This document shows positions 1-8,485 of a stretch of DNA of 64,000 nt, piece by piece. The notes under the pieces were generated by a model. That model searched no databases. It saw only the letters and a list, made by a program, of their open reading frames with translations, and was not told where the DNA came from. The DNA is from Cryptosporangium phraense (lineage in GTDB: Bacteria; Actinomycetota; Actinomycetes; Mycobacteriales; Cryptosporangiaceae), in the NCBI RefSeq assembly GCF_006912135.1, contig NZ_VIRS01000001.1:248001-312000 (forward strand), read 5' to 3'. Numbering within the stretch: position 1 is the stretch's first letter; each line of letters starts with the position of its first letter. The translations under genes were made by a program, and so were the position numbers.

Positions 1-773
1 ATCCGGCGCAGGCCGAAGCTGTCCGGCCACAGGTACCGCGACCCCTCCCCGACCAGCGTCGCCAGCTGCGCCGTCGCGGCGATCTCGGCCAGCTGGGCCT
101 CGTACCCGAACACCGGCCCGGCCACGTCGATCGTCAGGCCGAACGCCGCGGCCAGCTCGTCGTAGTAGTCGGTCCACTCGGTCTCCGGCGCGAGCCCCGG
201 CATCCAGAGCCGATGTCCGGCGAGCTCCGACACGGAGACCGAGCCCGCGAACGCCAACGGATGATCCGGCCCCACCAGCAGCTGGTGCGCGTCGTCGATC
301 ACCCGCGCCGCGGTCAGGGGCGGCGCCAACGCGCCTCGCACCGCGTGGAACGTCGCGTCGATCGTGCCCGCGGCGACGGCCTCGGCCGCCGCGTTCACGT
401 TCGCGTCCAGCATCGTCACGACGTCCAGATCGACGTCCGGATGCTGACGGTGGAACTCCTGCAGGACCCCGGCAGGCGCGATGCGCCGGCTGTGGACGTC
501 GACGCGCAACGCGCGCCGGCCGGGGCGGACCGACGCGTCGGCGCGGTCGGCGACGCGGAGCAGCTCGCGGGCGTGCGGCAGGAAGGCCTGGCCGTCGACG
601 GTCAGCCGGACGCCCCGCGGGGTGCGGGTGAACAGCACGACGTGCAGGTCGCGCTCGAGGGCGGCGACGCGTTTGGACACGGCCTGCTGGGTGACGCCGA
701 GCGCGGCGGCCGCGTCCTGGAACTGGCCGATGTCGACGGCGGCCACGAACGTCCGGACGGCCTGGAGATCCAC
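1..773 (-). CDS. LysR-family transcriptional regulator (3' end outside window)
   Basis: The minus-strand frame opens at a GTG (773) and stays open to base 1, giving 257 residues; LysR proteins are about 300, so roughly the last 40 are missing. The N-terminus is a typical LysR winged helix: VDLQAVRTFVAAV, then the recognition helix VTQQAVSKRVAALERDL and LFTRTPRGVRLT. The rest reads as the periplasmic-binding-like effector domain. It is divergent from an MFS transporter at 859 across an 85-base gap. By the usual LysR arrangement (inference) it controls that pump and itself. The effector cannot be deduced. Confidence 0.88.
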   Translation of the reverse strand, partial: MDLQAVRTFVAAVDIGQFQDAAAALGVTQQAVSKRVAALERDLHVVLFTRTPRGVRLTVDGQAFLPHARELLRVADRADASVRPGRRALRVDVHSRRIAPAGVLQEFHRQHPDVDLDVVTMLDANVNAAAEAVAAGTIDATFHAVRGALAPPLTAARVIDDAHQLLVGPDHPLAFAGSVSVSELAGHRLWMPGLAPETEWTDYYDELAAAFGLTIDVAGPVFGYEAQLAEIAATAQLATLVGEGSRYLWPDSFGLRR

Positions 774-858
774 GGACCTAGCAATACAACATCCGGTTGT
801 GGCGCGCCGAGGCCACCGTTGTTTGAACCCGCACGGCCCCGGGCGGTGGGATCGCCCG

Positions 859-2064
859 GTGGATCTGGGGCGGCAGTTCCGGTGGCTGTGGGCGTCGTTC
901 GCGGTCAGCGCGTACGGGTCGGGGCTCGGCTTCGGCGCGTTCCCGCTGATCGCGGTGCTCGTGTTGCACGAGGGGCCGGCCGCGGTGTCGGCGCTCTCGG
1001 CGGTGGCGCCCGCGGTGGGGGCGCTGATCGCGGTGCCGCTGGGGCCGTGGGTGGAGCGCCGGCGCAAGCGTCCGGTGATGATCGCGACGGACCTGGCCCG
1101 GTTCGCGGTGCTGCTCACGGTGCCGATCGCGTATGCGCTGCACCGGCTGTCGTACGTCCAGCTGGTGGGCGTCGCCGTGGTGATGGCGGCGGGGAAGATC
1201 GCGTTCAACGCGGCGGCGGGCGCGTACCTGAAGGCGGTCGTCCGGCCGGACGGCCTGCTGGTGGCGAACGCGCGGTTCGAATCGACGACGTGGAGCTCGA
1301 TCGCGGTGGGGCCGCCGCTCGGCGGGGCGGCGATCGGGGTGTTCGGGCCGGTCGTCACCGTGGTGGCGGACGCGTGCAGCTACGGGTTGTCGGCGCTCTG
1401 CCTGACCGCGGCCGGGGCCGGGGGGCGGCCGGAGTCCTCGGGCCGGGCCGACGTGCTCGGTGGGTTCCGGTTCCTGGCCGGACATCCCGTGCTGCGACGG
1501 TTGTTCGTCAACCAGCTCCTGGTCGCGGGCCTGATCATGGCGACCGAGCCGTTGCTGGCCGTGCTTCTCCTCCGTGACCTGGGGTTCGCGCCGTGGCAGT
1601 ACGGGCTGGCGTTCGCGGCGCCGTGCGTCGGCGGGTTGATCGGGTCGCGCCTGGCCCGGCCGGTGGTGGAGCGGTTCGGCCGGCGGCGGGTGCTGGTCGT
1701 GGTCGGGACGCTGCGGGCGGTCCCGCTGCTCGGGCTGGCGTTCGTGCGGCCGGGGGTGGCCGGGCTGGTCACGGTGATCGGGGTCGAGCTGGCGATCATC
1801 GTCGGCATGAGCCTGTACACGCCGGTGCTGGCCACGTACCGGCTCGAGCAGGCGCCGCCGGAGCTGGTGGCGCGGGCGCTGACCGCCTGGTCGATCGGGA
1901 GCAGCGGGTCGATCGCCGGGCTGAGCGCGCTCGGGGGTGTGGTGGCCGCGGCGACCGGACCGCGGGCCGCGATCGCGCTGGCCGGGGTGGTGATCCTGGG
2001 GACGCCGTGGCTGCTGCGTCGGGTCGAGGTTCCGCTGAGCTCTAGCGCTTCCGGACGAGCGTGA
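859..2064 (+). CDS. MFS transporter (drug-efflux-like, 12 TM)
   Basis: About 401 residues, hydrophobic throughout, with the start pattern of actinobacterial DHA-type exporters (VDLGRQFRWLWASFAVSAYG). After TM2 there is a basic loop, WVERRRKRPVMIATD, equivalent to the MFS motif A loop, and a second one at VERFGRRRVLVVVG in the other half. The GTG at 859 is preferred because family members begin just before RxFRWLWA. A TTG at 823 is in frame and possible. The gene lies divergent from the LysR regulator and its 3' end overlaps the O-methyltransferase by 23 bases, tail to tail. Substrate unknown. Confidence 0.85.
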   Translation: MDLGRQFRWLWASFAVSAYGSGLGFGAFPLIAVLVLHEGPAAVSALSAVAPAVGALIAVPLGPWVERRRKRPVMIATDLARFAVLLTVPIAYALHRLSYVQLVGVAVVMAAGKIAFNAAAGAYLKAVVRPDGLLVANARFESTTWSSIAVGPPLGGAAIGVFGPVVTVVADACSYGLSALCLTAAGAGGRPESSGRADVLGGFRFLAGHPVLRRLFVNQLLVAGLIMATEPLLAVLLLRDLGFAPWQYGLAFAAPCVGGLIGSRLARPVVERFGRRRVLVVVGTLRAVPLLGLAFVRPGVAGLVTVIGVELAIIVGMSLYTPVLATYRLEQAPPELVARALTAWSIGSSGSIAGLSALGGVVAAATGPRAAIALAGVVILGTPWLLRRVEVPLSSSASGRA

Positions 2065-2680
2065 CGCCGTCGCGGACCGGGAGCATGACGGAGTCGACGC
2101 GGTCGTCGCGGACCACGTCGTCGTTGAGGGCACGCATCGGATGGGTGGAGTGCGCGTCGAGCACCCGGCCTCCCATCAGGACGTTGTCCAGCAACAGGAC
2201 GCCGCCGGGCCGCAGCCGGGGCACGAGTTCGGCGTAGTAGTCGCGGTAGCCGGGCTTGTCGGCGTCGACGAACGCGAGGTCGATCACCGGGTCGCCGGGG
2301 AGCGCCCGCAGCGTGTCGATCGCCGGGGCGATCCGCAGGTCGATCCGGTCGTCGACGCCCGCGCGCTTCCAGTAGACGCGGGCCAGCGACGTCCACTCGT
2401 CGGAGACGTCACAGGCCAGCAGGTGCCCGTCGGCGGGCAGGCCGCGGGCGATGCACAGGGCGGAGTACCCGGTGAACACGCCGACCTCGACCGCGGTGCG
2501 CGCGCCGGTCAGCTGCGTGATCAGCGTCAGCAGGCGTCCTTCGTCGGCCGAGACCTGCATGCCGGCCGCACCCGGGAACTGCTCGCGCGTCGCAGCGGCG
2601 AGGTCTCGCAGGATCTCGTCCTCGGCGGTGGCGTGGGCTTCGAGGTAGTCGACGAGCGCGGGCGCGATCAGATCGTCCAT
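2042..2680 (-). CDS. Class I SAM-dependent O-methyltransferase (caffeoyl-CoA/catechol OMT type)
   Basis: 212 residues, the usual length for this small metal-dependent O-methyltransferase family. The SAM-binding motif I is VEVGVFTGYSALCIARGL. The acidic loop LLACDVSD binds the ribose. The metal-site residues are visible in FVDADKPGYRDYY and LLLDNVLMGG. Such enzymes methylate catechol-like hydroxyls using SAM and Mg2+/Ca2+; the substrate is unknown here. Start ATG 2678-2680. It is divergent from an ArsR-type regulator (2753), and a 32-bp imperfect palindrome lies directly before its start codon, which suggests control by that regulator. Its end overlaps the MFS gene. Confidence 0.9.
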   Translation of the reverse strand: MDDLIAPALVDYLEAHATAEDEILRDLAAATREQFPGAAGMQVSADEGRLLTLITQLTGARTAVEVGVFTGYSALCIARGLPADGHLLACDVSDEWTSLARVYWKRAGVDDRIDLRIAPAIDTLRALPGDPVIDLAFVDADKPGYRDYYAELVPRLRPGGVLLLDNVLMGGRVLDAHSTHPMRALNDDVVRDDRVDSVMLPVRDGVTLVRKR

Positions 2681-2681
2681 G

Positions 2682-2713
2682 GCGCAAGCGTCGAGGATTC
2701 TCGTCGCTTACGC
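2682..2713. promoter_or_regulatory. 32-bp imperfect palindrome, candidate operator
   Basis: GCGCAAGCG at 2682-2690 and CGCTTACGC at 2705-2713 are the outer ends of a 32-bp dyad. Thirteen of 16 positions per half are symmetric (inner part CGAG / CTCG). It begins one base from the O-methyltransferase ATG and lies in the 72-base gap to the divergent ArsR-like gene. Its position suits an operator for that regulator; binding is inferred. Confidence 0.5.
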
Positions 2714-2752
2714 AAGGTTGAAAAAGTGGCGAAGAATTTGGACACTTGCCCG

Positions 2753-3304
2753 ATGGCCGACGGCGAGCTGGTCCTCCGCGAACCCGCGCAGTTCAAAGCG
2801 CTGAGCCATCCGCTCCGGCACCGGCTGCTGATGGCCCTGCGACAGCGCCCGGCGACGCTCGCGCAGCTCGCCGAGGCGGTCGGGTCGACGAAGGGCACGG
2901 TCGGGTACCACGTGCGGGTGCTGGTCGACGCCGGCCTGGTCCGCCCGGCCCACACCGGACGGGTGCGCGGGGGCACCGAGCAGTACTACGAGCCGTCCGG
3001 CGGCGCGCTGCGGTTCGCCGCCGACGCGCCGGTCGGCGGGGAGTTCCTGGTGCGGGCCGCACTCGGCGAGATGCTGCCGGGCGGCCCGGAGCTCACCGTC
3101 CTGCGCCACGTCCGGCTGACCACCGCGCAGGCCGAGGCCCTCGTCGCCGACGTGGAGCGGTTCGCCGGGAGCGAGCGGTTCGCCGGGGGTGAGCAGTTCG
3201 CCGGGGGTGAGCACGGCGGAGCGTCCGGGGAGCAGTACGGGCTGCTGGTGAGCCTCTACCGGGCCGACATCCCGCAGCTCCCCCCGGATCACGTGAACTC
3301 GTGA
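2753..3304 (+). CDS. ArsR-like winged-helix transcriptional regulator
   Basis: 183 residues from the ATG at 2753. The domain starts at REPAQFKALSHPLRHRLLMAL, then the helix-turn-helix TLAQLAEAVGSTKGTVGYHV and a wing ending in GGTEQYYEP, as in HTH_20/ArsR regulators. The C-terminal half is helical and carries an internal duplication (ERFAG, ERFAGG, EQFAGG, EH; nt 3160-3215) that looks like recent slippage. No Cys/His metal site is obvious, so it probably does not sense metal. It is divergent from the O-methyltransferase and 65 bases ahead of the FAD protein at 3370, and may regulate either. Confidence 0.85.
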   Translation: MADGELVLREPAQFKALSHPLRHRLLMALRQRPATLAQLAEAVGSTKGTVGYHVRVLVDAGLVRPAHTGRVRGGTEQYYEPSGGALRFAADAPVGGEFLVRAALGEMLPGGPELTVLRHVRLTTAQAEALVADVERFAGSERFAGGEQFAGGEHGGASGEQYGLLVSLYRADIPQLPPDHVNS

Positions 3305-3369
3305 TGGTGCGGAGCGGTCGGCGCCGCGAGCATGGGCGGGCGTAGACCAGCTCGTCGAGGAGACCCGAT

Positions 3370-4221
3370 ATGACCGTGCTGATCGTCGGCGCGGGTCCGA
3401 CCGGGGCGTTCCTGGCGCTGGAGCTGGCCCGGCACGGCGTGCCCAGCGTCGTGCTCGACCGGGCCACGGCCGCCCCCGCGCGGCCCGAGCCGGCCCTGCT
3501 CGACGACCCGAGCGTCGCCGCTCTGCGGAGGATCGGCGTCGACCTGTCCGGCGGCCTCGCCGCCTCGCTGCGCGCCGCGGCCGCCGGCCATCCCCTCGTC
3601 GGCCTCCGCCCGGGCTGGACGTTCACCGGTCTGCTCGCCCCGGGCGAGGGGGTGCGCGCGGTCGCGCTCGACCGGGCGGCCGGGGTGCGGCACGTTCTCG
3701 AGGCCCGGTACCTGGCCGGGTGCGACGGGGCCCGCAGCACGGTCCGGCAGTGCCTGGGCATCCCGCTGGACGGGCTGCCCGACCCGGTCCCGCACTGCTC
3801 GATCTACTACCGCACCGCCGGCCAGGACCAGACCGTTCAGGTCGTCCGGCTCCGGGTCGCCGCCGGTGACGCGATCCCGACCGACCCCGTCGCACTGCTC
3901 CGGGCCGCGCTCGGCGACCGGCTGGCCGCCGCCGAGATCCTCGACGTCGTCCAGTGGGACGACGCGCTGCCGGTCGCGACGACGTACCGGCGGGGCCCGG
4001 CGTTCCTGGCCGGCGAGGCGGCCCACTGGTTCTCGCCGCCGAGTGAGGACGCGTCGCTGAGCATCGCCGACGCCGTGGCGCTGGCGGCCGTGCTCGCCGG
4101 GCACACCGCGCTGGACTCCTACGAGGACGCGCGCCGCCCGGCCGCATGCCGGGCCCGCGACCGGCTGAAATCACGTGATCACGTGATGACCGAGCACCCC
4201 GGTTCGGGTCAGCCTTGGTGA
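3370..4221 (+). CDS. Compact FAD-dependent monooxygenase-like protein
   Basis: 283 residues; aromatic-ring hydroxylases of this family are usually 400-550. The Rossmann dinucleotide site is intact (VLIVGAGPTGAFLALELA, residues 3-20) and the DG motif is present (AGCDGARSTVR, about 116-126). The third FAD motif reads AGEAAHWFSPPSEDASLSI, so the usual GD aspartate is Glu. About 50 residues are missing between motifs 1 and 2, and more before motif 3. A good Shine-Dalgarno (GAGGAGA, 3357-3363) precedes ATG 3370. It may be a shrunken but folded flavoprotein or a decaying paralogue; activity is doubtful. A strong hairpin follows the stop codon. Confidence 0.7.
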   Translation: MTVLIVGAGPTGAFLALELARHGVPSVVLDRATAAPARPEPALLDDPSVAALRRIGVDLSGGLAASLRAAAAGHPLVGLRPGWTFTGLLAPGEGVRAVALDRAAGVRHVLEARYLAGCDGARSTVRQCLGIPLDGLPDPVPHCSIYYRTAGQDQTVQVVRLRVAAGDAIPTDPVALLRAALGDRLAAAEILDVVQWDDALPVATTYRRGPAFLAGEAAHWFSPPSEDASLSIADAVALAAVLAGHTALDSYEDARRPAACRARDRLKSRDHVMTEHPGSGQPW

Positions 4222-4225
4222 AGCC

Positions 4226-4268
4226 GGCGCCGGTGGCAGTGTGGGAGGGGTCCACTGCCACCGGCGCC
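4226..4268. terminator. Bidirectional hairpin terminator
   Basis: A perfect 16-bp inverted repeat: GGCGCCGGTGGCAGTG (4226-4241) and CACTGCCACCGGCGCC (4253-4268) with an 11-base loop. It lies between the convergent stop codons of the FAD protein (4221) and the nucleoside hydrolase (4268). There is no U-tract, as is common in actinobacteria. Confidence 0.75.
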
Positions 4269-5215
4269 TACCGGCTCGTCAACACTTCCATCAGATGCGG
4301 CGCGAACGGGGCGGAAATCTCCAGTACCAGCCGGTTCCGCGCGGTCGGCTGGGCCGGGTAGCCGACCCGCTCGCCGCGCAGGTCGCAGATCGTCTGACCG
4401 CGCCCGGGCCCGTCGGTCTCGTCCACCACGATCTGGACCGCCGGGGCCAGCGTCGGCGTGACCCCACCGGCCGCGATCGCCGCCGCCAGCGGGTCGTGCA
4501 GCGCCGCGCAGCGTCGTCCGTACGTCCCGGTGTAGAAGCTGAAGTAGACGTCGAGCATCGCGCCGACCGCGCGCGGGACCGGCTGCGCAGCACCCAGCAG
4601 GACCGCCCGATCGGACTCCTCCAGCGTGTTCTCCAAGGTCAGGTCGAGCGGCACCAGCGTCAGCGGCCAGCCCGCGTCCAGCACCCGGGCCGCCGCCTGC
4701 GGATCGTTGAAGATGTTGGCCTCGGCCACCGGCGTGACGTTCCCCGGCGACTTCGCCGCTCCGCCCATCACGACGACGCTCTCGACCAGCGACGGCAGCG
4801 CGGGCTCGCGGTCGACCGCCCGGGCCAGGTTGGTCAGCGGCCCGATCGCGAGCACGCGCAGGTCGCCCTCGTGCTCGTGGGCCAGCCGGATCAGCAGGTC
4901 GGCCGCGGACGAGACCGGCTCCCGGCCGCAGTGCGGCAGGTCGACCCCGCCGATGCCGTTGTCGCCGTGGACGTGCGCGGCACCGCCCGGCCAGGCCCCG
5001 GCCAGCAGTTTCTCCGCGCCGACGGCCACCGGCACGTGGTCGTGCCCGCCCAGCGCGAGCAGGTCGAGCGTGTTCCGGGCGGCCCGGTGGGCGTCGATGT
5101 TGCCGAAGACCGTGCCGACGCCGACCAGGTCGACGCCCGGGTGGGCCATCAGGTAGGCGATCGCCATCGAGTCGTCGATGCCGGTGTCGCAGTCCAGGTA
5201 AACAGGCCGACCCAT
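4268..5215 (-). CDS. Nucleoside hydrolase (inosine-uridine preferring family)
   Basis: 315 residues, full family length. The Ca2+-binding signature VYLDCDTGIDDSMAIAYL is at the N-terminus. Further family blocks are GVGTVFGNIDAHRAARNTL, EANIFNDPQAAARVL and the C-terminal LHDPLAAAIA. These enzymes hydrolyse the N-glycosidic bond of ribonucleosides to base and ribose in salvage; base preference cannot be read from the sequence. Start ATG 5213-5215. It is divergent from the hypothetical gene at 5239 with 23 bases between, so promoters must overlap coding sequence or be shared. Confidence 0.92.
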   Translation of the reverse strand: MGRPVYLDCDTGIDDSMAIAYLMAHPGVDLVGVGTVFGNIDAHRAARNTLDLLALGGHDHVPVAVGAEKLLAGAWPGGAAHVHGDNGIGGVDLPHCGREPVSSAADLLIRLAHEHEGDLRVLAIGPLTNLARAVDREPALPSLVESVVVMGGAAKSPGNVTPVAEANIFNDPQAAARVLDAGWPLTLVPLDLTLENTLEESDRAVLLGAAQPVPRAVGAMLDVYFSFYTGTYGRRCAALHDPLAAAIAAGGVTPTLAPAVQIVVDETDGPGRGQTICDLRGERVGYPAQPTARNRLVLEISAPFAPHLMEVLTSR

Positions 5216-5238
5216 GCGCCGGATGTTATCCCTAAGGT

Positions 5239-5829
5239 ATGCAACGGTTGCGGTTCGATGGGTGGATTGCCGGACTCGGCTCGGCCAGCGGCACCCGCCT
5301 GGTCCTCGGTCACTGGCCCGGCTCGCCGTTCGGACCCGTCTCCGACGTCATGGTCGAGGACGCCACCGGCCTGCGGACGCTCTACGCGGCGACGTCCGAG
5401 CTGGCCGAGTTCGTCGCGGCGACGTACCGGTTCGACGCCGTCCGGGTCGTCCCGGTCGACGTCACGCGGACCGGGTCGCGGTGGAGCGTCGAGGCCGGGC
5501 CGCTGCGGTTCGGATTCACGACCGGGCGTCGTAGCCCGCTCGGGCAGCTGCTGCGCGTGGTGCCGCCGGTGCTGGCCCGTACCCCGGCCTGGATCCGGCT
5601 GATCGATCTGCCGGCCCGGCTCGTCCTGCCCGGCGTCCGGACCCACGGCAGCGCGGGCAACGGCCGGTACGAGTGGTACGGGGCCCGCGACCTGTACCCG
5701 ATCGTGTCCGCCGACGGCCCGGACCTCGGTGGACTCGCCCCGATCGACCCGCCGGTCCGGTTCGGATTCGGCTCGACGCCCCGGGCACCGTCGCTGGTAC
5801 GGATCACGACGATCGTCGCCGTCCCCTGA
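5239..5829 (+). CDS. Conserved hypothetical protein
   Basis: 196 residues beginning MQRLRFDGWIAGLGSASG. No catalytic motif, signal peptide or membrane segment is recognised. The sequence has a beta-rich look (alternating hydrophobic stretches such as GTRLVLGHWP and RVVPVDVTRTGSRW) and a Trp/Tyr-containing segment GNGRYEWYGARDLYPI. Codon use and third-position GC match the neighbours, supporting a real gene. It ends 22 bases before the RyR-domain gene and may be co-transcribed with it. Function unknown. Confidence 0.75.
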   Translation: MQRLRFDGWIAGLGSASGTRLVLGHWPGSPFGPVSDVMVEDATGLRTLYAATSELAEFVAATYRFDAVRVVPVDVTRTGSRWSVEAGPLRFGFTTGRRSPLGQLLRVVPPVLARTPAWIRLIDLPARLVLPGVRTHGSAGNGRYEWYGARDLYPIVSADGPDLGGLAPIDPPVRFGFGSTPRAPSLVRITTIVAVP

Positions 5830-5851
5830 GGACCCCTGCGAAACTGGAGGG

Positions 5852-7774
5852 GTGACGACCGAGACCGACGCGCGGCTGAACGGCGGCGTCGCCGTCTCGT
5901 TCCCGGTGCGGGTCGGCGTCGGCCTCGCGGCGATCGCCGCGTTCGTCCTCGGGTTCGTCGGGCTGCCCCAGCACATCGCCGACGTCAACCGGGCCGGCGG
6001 CGGCTTCCGGACCAGCGTCGTCGACGTGCTGTACTACGACCTGCAGATGTTCGTGCTGGACTCCGACCCGGTGGAGGCCGGGGCCACGCTGCCGGTCACG
6101 CTCCAGATCGCCCGGTTCCTGGCTCCGGCCACGGCCGCGTACCTGATCTTCGTCACCGCCCAGTCGGTGATCGCCCGGCAGCTCGAGGCGGTCCGGGCCC
6201 GGACCGCCCGCGGGCACGCGGTGGTGTTCGGCAGCGAGCCGGCGGTGGGCGCGGTCGTCGCCGGGCTGCTGGCCGACCCGGCCGCCCGCCGGCGCTGGCG
6301 CCGGTCACGGCGGCGCCGCGTGGTGCTGGTCGCGCGGGAGGCGCCGAGCGCGGCCGACCTCCTGCGCCACGTGCGCTGGATCCCCGGCAACCCGTGGGAC
6401 GCGGCCGCGCTGCGCCGGGCCCGGGCCCACGTCGCCGCCGAGGTGTTCGCGCTCTCCGACGACGGGACCGCGAACGCCCAGGCCGCGGTCGTCGTCGCGA
6501 ACCTCCTGGCCGACATCCCGGGACGGCAGAAGGGCCCGGTCTTCTACGGCCAGATCGACGACGAATCGCTCTACGCCTCGCTGATCGCCCGCGAGATCTC
6601 GCACTCCGACGACCTGCGGCTCGAACTGTTCAACCCGCTCGACCGGATCGCCCGCCGGCTGCTGGCGACGCACCCGCCGGACACGTCGGACGGGACGCCG
6701 CTCGTCGCGGTGGTCGCCGACGGGCCGATCGTCGGCACGATGCTCGGTGCGCTGGCCGGGTGGTGGCGCGCCGTCCGTGCCCCGGCCGGCCCCGCGCTCG
6801 ACGTCCGGGTGCTCGACGTCCCCGCGCTCGACGGCCCGGCGCTCGACGTCCGGGTGCTGGACCCGACCGGGGACGGGCGGGCCTGGACGGCGGCCACGCA
6901 CACGACCGCGCTGCGGGTCGGGGCGGCGCCGTTCGACCGCGGGATCCGCGAGCTGGCCGCCGAGCGGGCCGCCCGCACCCCGGCCGTGCCGACGTTCGTG
7001 TACGTGTTCGCCGGCTCCGACAACGAGGCGATCCGGCGCGGCGCGAAGGTCCGCTCGGCCCTGCACGACGCTCGGCGCGCGCCCCACGTCGTCGTCGCGG
7101 TGACGACGCCGGGGATCTCGCTCGACCTGGTCACGACGGCCGCGGCCGGGGACTCGGCGGGCGATCCGGCCCGCCGGTGGATCTCGCTGTTCAACGTGAC
7201 CAACGAGGTCTACGCGCTGGACGACCTGCGGCTGGGCGCCGGCGAGCGGATGGCTCGGGCGATCCACGACGCGTACGTCCGGGCCTGTGCGGCGCGGGGC
7301 GAGACCGTCGAGACCAACCCGTCGATGGCCCCGTGGGACCGCCTCTCCCCCGACCTGCTGGCGTCGAACCGGGCCCAGGCCGCCGACCTCGGGCCGAAGC
7401 TGCGGTCGATCGGCTGCGTGCTGGCCCCGACGACGACGAACGCCGAACCGTTCGCGTACCAGGGCGACGAACTCGAGCGGCTCGCGAGGCTCGAGCACGA
7501 CCGCTGGGTCCGCAGCCGGACGAGTCTCGGCTGGACGTTCGGCGAGCGGCGCGACGCGGTGTCCCGGCAGCACCCGGACCTGGTCTCCTGGGACGAACTG
7601 GGCGAGGCCGCCAAGGGCCTCGACCGGCAGGCCGTCGCCGCGATTCCGCTCGTCGTCGAGACCGTCGGCTTACAGGTCGTACGCCTCGAACCCGGTGCGG
7701 GAACCGGGTCCGAGGCGGGACCGTCCCCCTTGGCGGAGGGGGAGCACGGAGAACTCAGCCGACGCGTTCGATGA
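5852..7774 (+). CDS. Membrane RCK/TrkA-N-like protein with C-terminal RyR domain
   Basis: 640 residues from GTG 5852; GGAGG ends one base before it, so the exact start is uncertain. Two membrane segments lie near residues 19-38 and 86-105. Next comes a Rossmann-like region (GHAVVFGSEPAVGAVVAGLL) and further alpha/beta segments similar to RCK/TrkA-N nucleotide-sensing modules. The C-terminus (about 530-595) has the RyR repeat signature: LARLEHDRWVRSRTSLGWTF and HPDLVSWDEL. RyR modules were first defined in ryanodine receptors and occur in bacterial RCK-like proteins; a ligand-sensing role is inference. A duplicated segment ALDVRVLD lies at about nt 6795-6860. The 3' end overlaps the next gene by 20 bases, tail to tail. 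Confidence 0.8.
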   Translation: MTTETDARLNGGVAVSFPVRVGVGLAAIAAFVLGFVGLPQHIADVNRAGGGFRTSVVDVLYYDLQMFVLDSDPVEAGATLPVTLQIARFLAPATAAYLIFVTAQSVIARQLEAVRARTARGHAVVFGSEPAVGAVVAGLLADPAARRRWRRSRRRRVVLVAREAPSAADLLRHVRWIPGNPWDAAALRRARAHVAAEVFALSDDGTANAQAAVVVANLLADIPGRQKGPVFYGQIDDESLYASLIAREISHSDDLRLELFNPLDRIARRLLATHPPDTSDGTPLVAVVADGPIVGTMLGALAGWWRAVRAPAGPALDVRVLDVPALDGPALDVRVLDPTGDGRAWTAATHTTALRVGAAPFDRGIRELAAERAARTPAVPTFVYVFAGSDNEAIRRGAKVRSALHDARRAPHVVVAVTTPGISLDLVTTAAAGDSAGDPARRWISLFNVTNEVYALDDLRLGAGERMARAIHDAYVRACAARGETVETNPSMAPWDRLSPDLLASNRAQAADLGPKLRSIGCVLAPTTTNAEPFAYQGDELERLARLEHDRWVRSRTSLGWTFGERRDAVSRQHPDLVSWDELGEAAKGLDRQAVAAIPLVVETVGLQVVRLEPGAGTGSEAGPSPLAEGEHGELSRRVR

Positions 7775-8435
7775 GCGCGCGCCGGATGAGGAACTTGCCG
7801 GGCTCGCGGACCTGCTCGAACGCCGCGTTGTTGAGCAGCGCGCAGCTTCCCGACGGCCCGGTGACCCGGACGGTGACCGACTTGTTGTTGTCGAGGTTCG
7901 TGACCCGCAGCTGGGTACCGACCGGGAACTGGTTGCTCGACGCGGCCGGGGCGCCGTCCTCGCCCGAGAGCGTCACGGTGTTGCCCTGACACACGACGTC
8001 GCCGTCACCGGCCGGGGCCGCGGTCGACGGATCCGCAGCCGGGGCGGCCGGGGCCGGGTCGGCGGCGGGCGCGGCCGGGTCGGCGGCGGGCGCGGCTGGG
8101 GCCGCGGCCGCGTCGCCCCCGTCGGCCACCACGTTCGCGGTGCAGCCGGCGACGACCCGGCGCTGCTGGATCAGGTCCACCACGGCCTGCCGGTTCGCGA
8201 TCCGGGCGTCGGACAGCGCGTCCGGGTTGCGCCGCTGGCCGGCGATGAAGTTCAGGTTGTTCTTCAGCGCCTGGTCGAGGCCGCCGCAGTCTTCCTTCGG
8301 CGCACCGGCCTGCACGGCCGGGCGCTCGTCGGCGTTGCCGACCCCGATGCTGACGGCGAAGGCCCCGCCGAACACGAGCGCCATGCCCGCACCGATAGCT
8401 ACCAACCGACGCTTACTCGACTTCCGAATACCCAC
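7755..8435 (-). CDS. Secreted protein with RlpA-like double-psi beta-barrel domain
   Basis: 226 residues from GTG 8435. It has a basic start and hydrophobic core (KRRLVAIGAGMALVFGGAFA), a signal peptide or anchor. A small domain with two Cys follows (CGGLDQALKNNL and VVAGCTANVV). A linker of repeated AAPAADP units comes next, then a C-terminal domain: FPVGTQLRVTNLDNNKSVTV followed by RVTGPSGSCALLNNAAFEQV. That block matches the G-T-x-L-x-V-T-N-x-x-N-x-K pattern of RlpA/DPBB domains, which bind or cleave peptidoglycan; the catalytic Asp/His arrangement is not clear. Probably exported and cell-wall associated. Confidence 0.75.
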   Translation of the reverse strand: MGIRKSSKRRLVAIGAGMALVFGGAFAVSIGVGNADERPAVQAGAPKEDCGGLDQALKNNLNFIAGQRRNPDALSDARIANRQAVVDLIQQRRVVAGCTANVVADGGDAAAAPAAPAADPAAPAADPAPAAPAADPSTAAPAGDGDVVCQGNTVTLSGEDGAPAASSNQFPVGTQLRVTNLDNNKSVTVRVTGPSGSCALLNNAAFEQVREPGKFLIRRALIERVG

Positions 8436-8485
8436 GGCACACCCTTTGTCCGTCTCTTTGGCACCTTCGATACAGAGGTACGGAC

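Noticed and set aside
213-1577. Long plus-strand frame over the LysR gene and MFS 5' half
   Set aside because: Antisense to the LysR helix-turn-helix and out of frame with the MFS membrane segments; Arg/Gly-rich shadow.
3289-4104. Minus-strand frame opposite the compact FAD protein
   Set aside because: Arg/Gly/Pro-rich shadow without family similarity, while the plus strand has flavin motifs and a good ribosome site.
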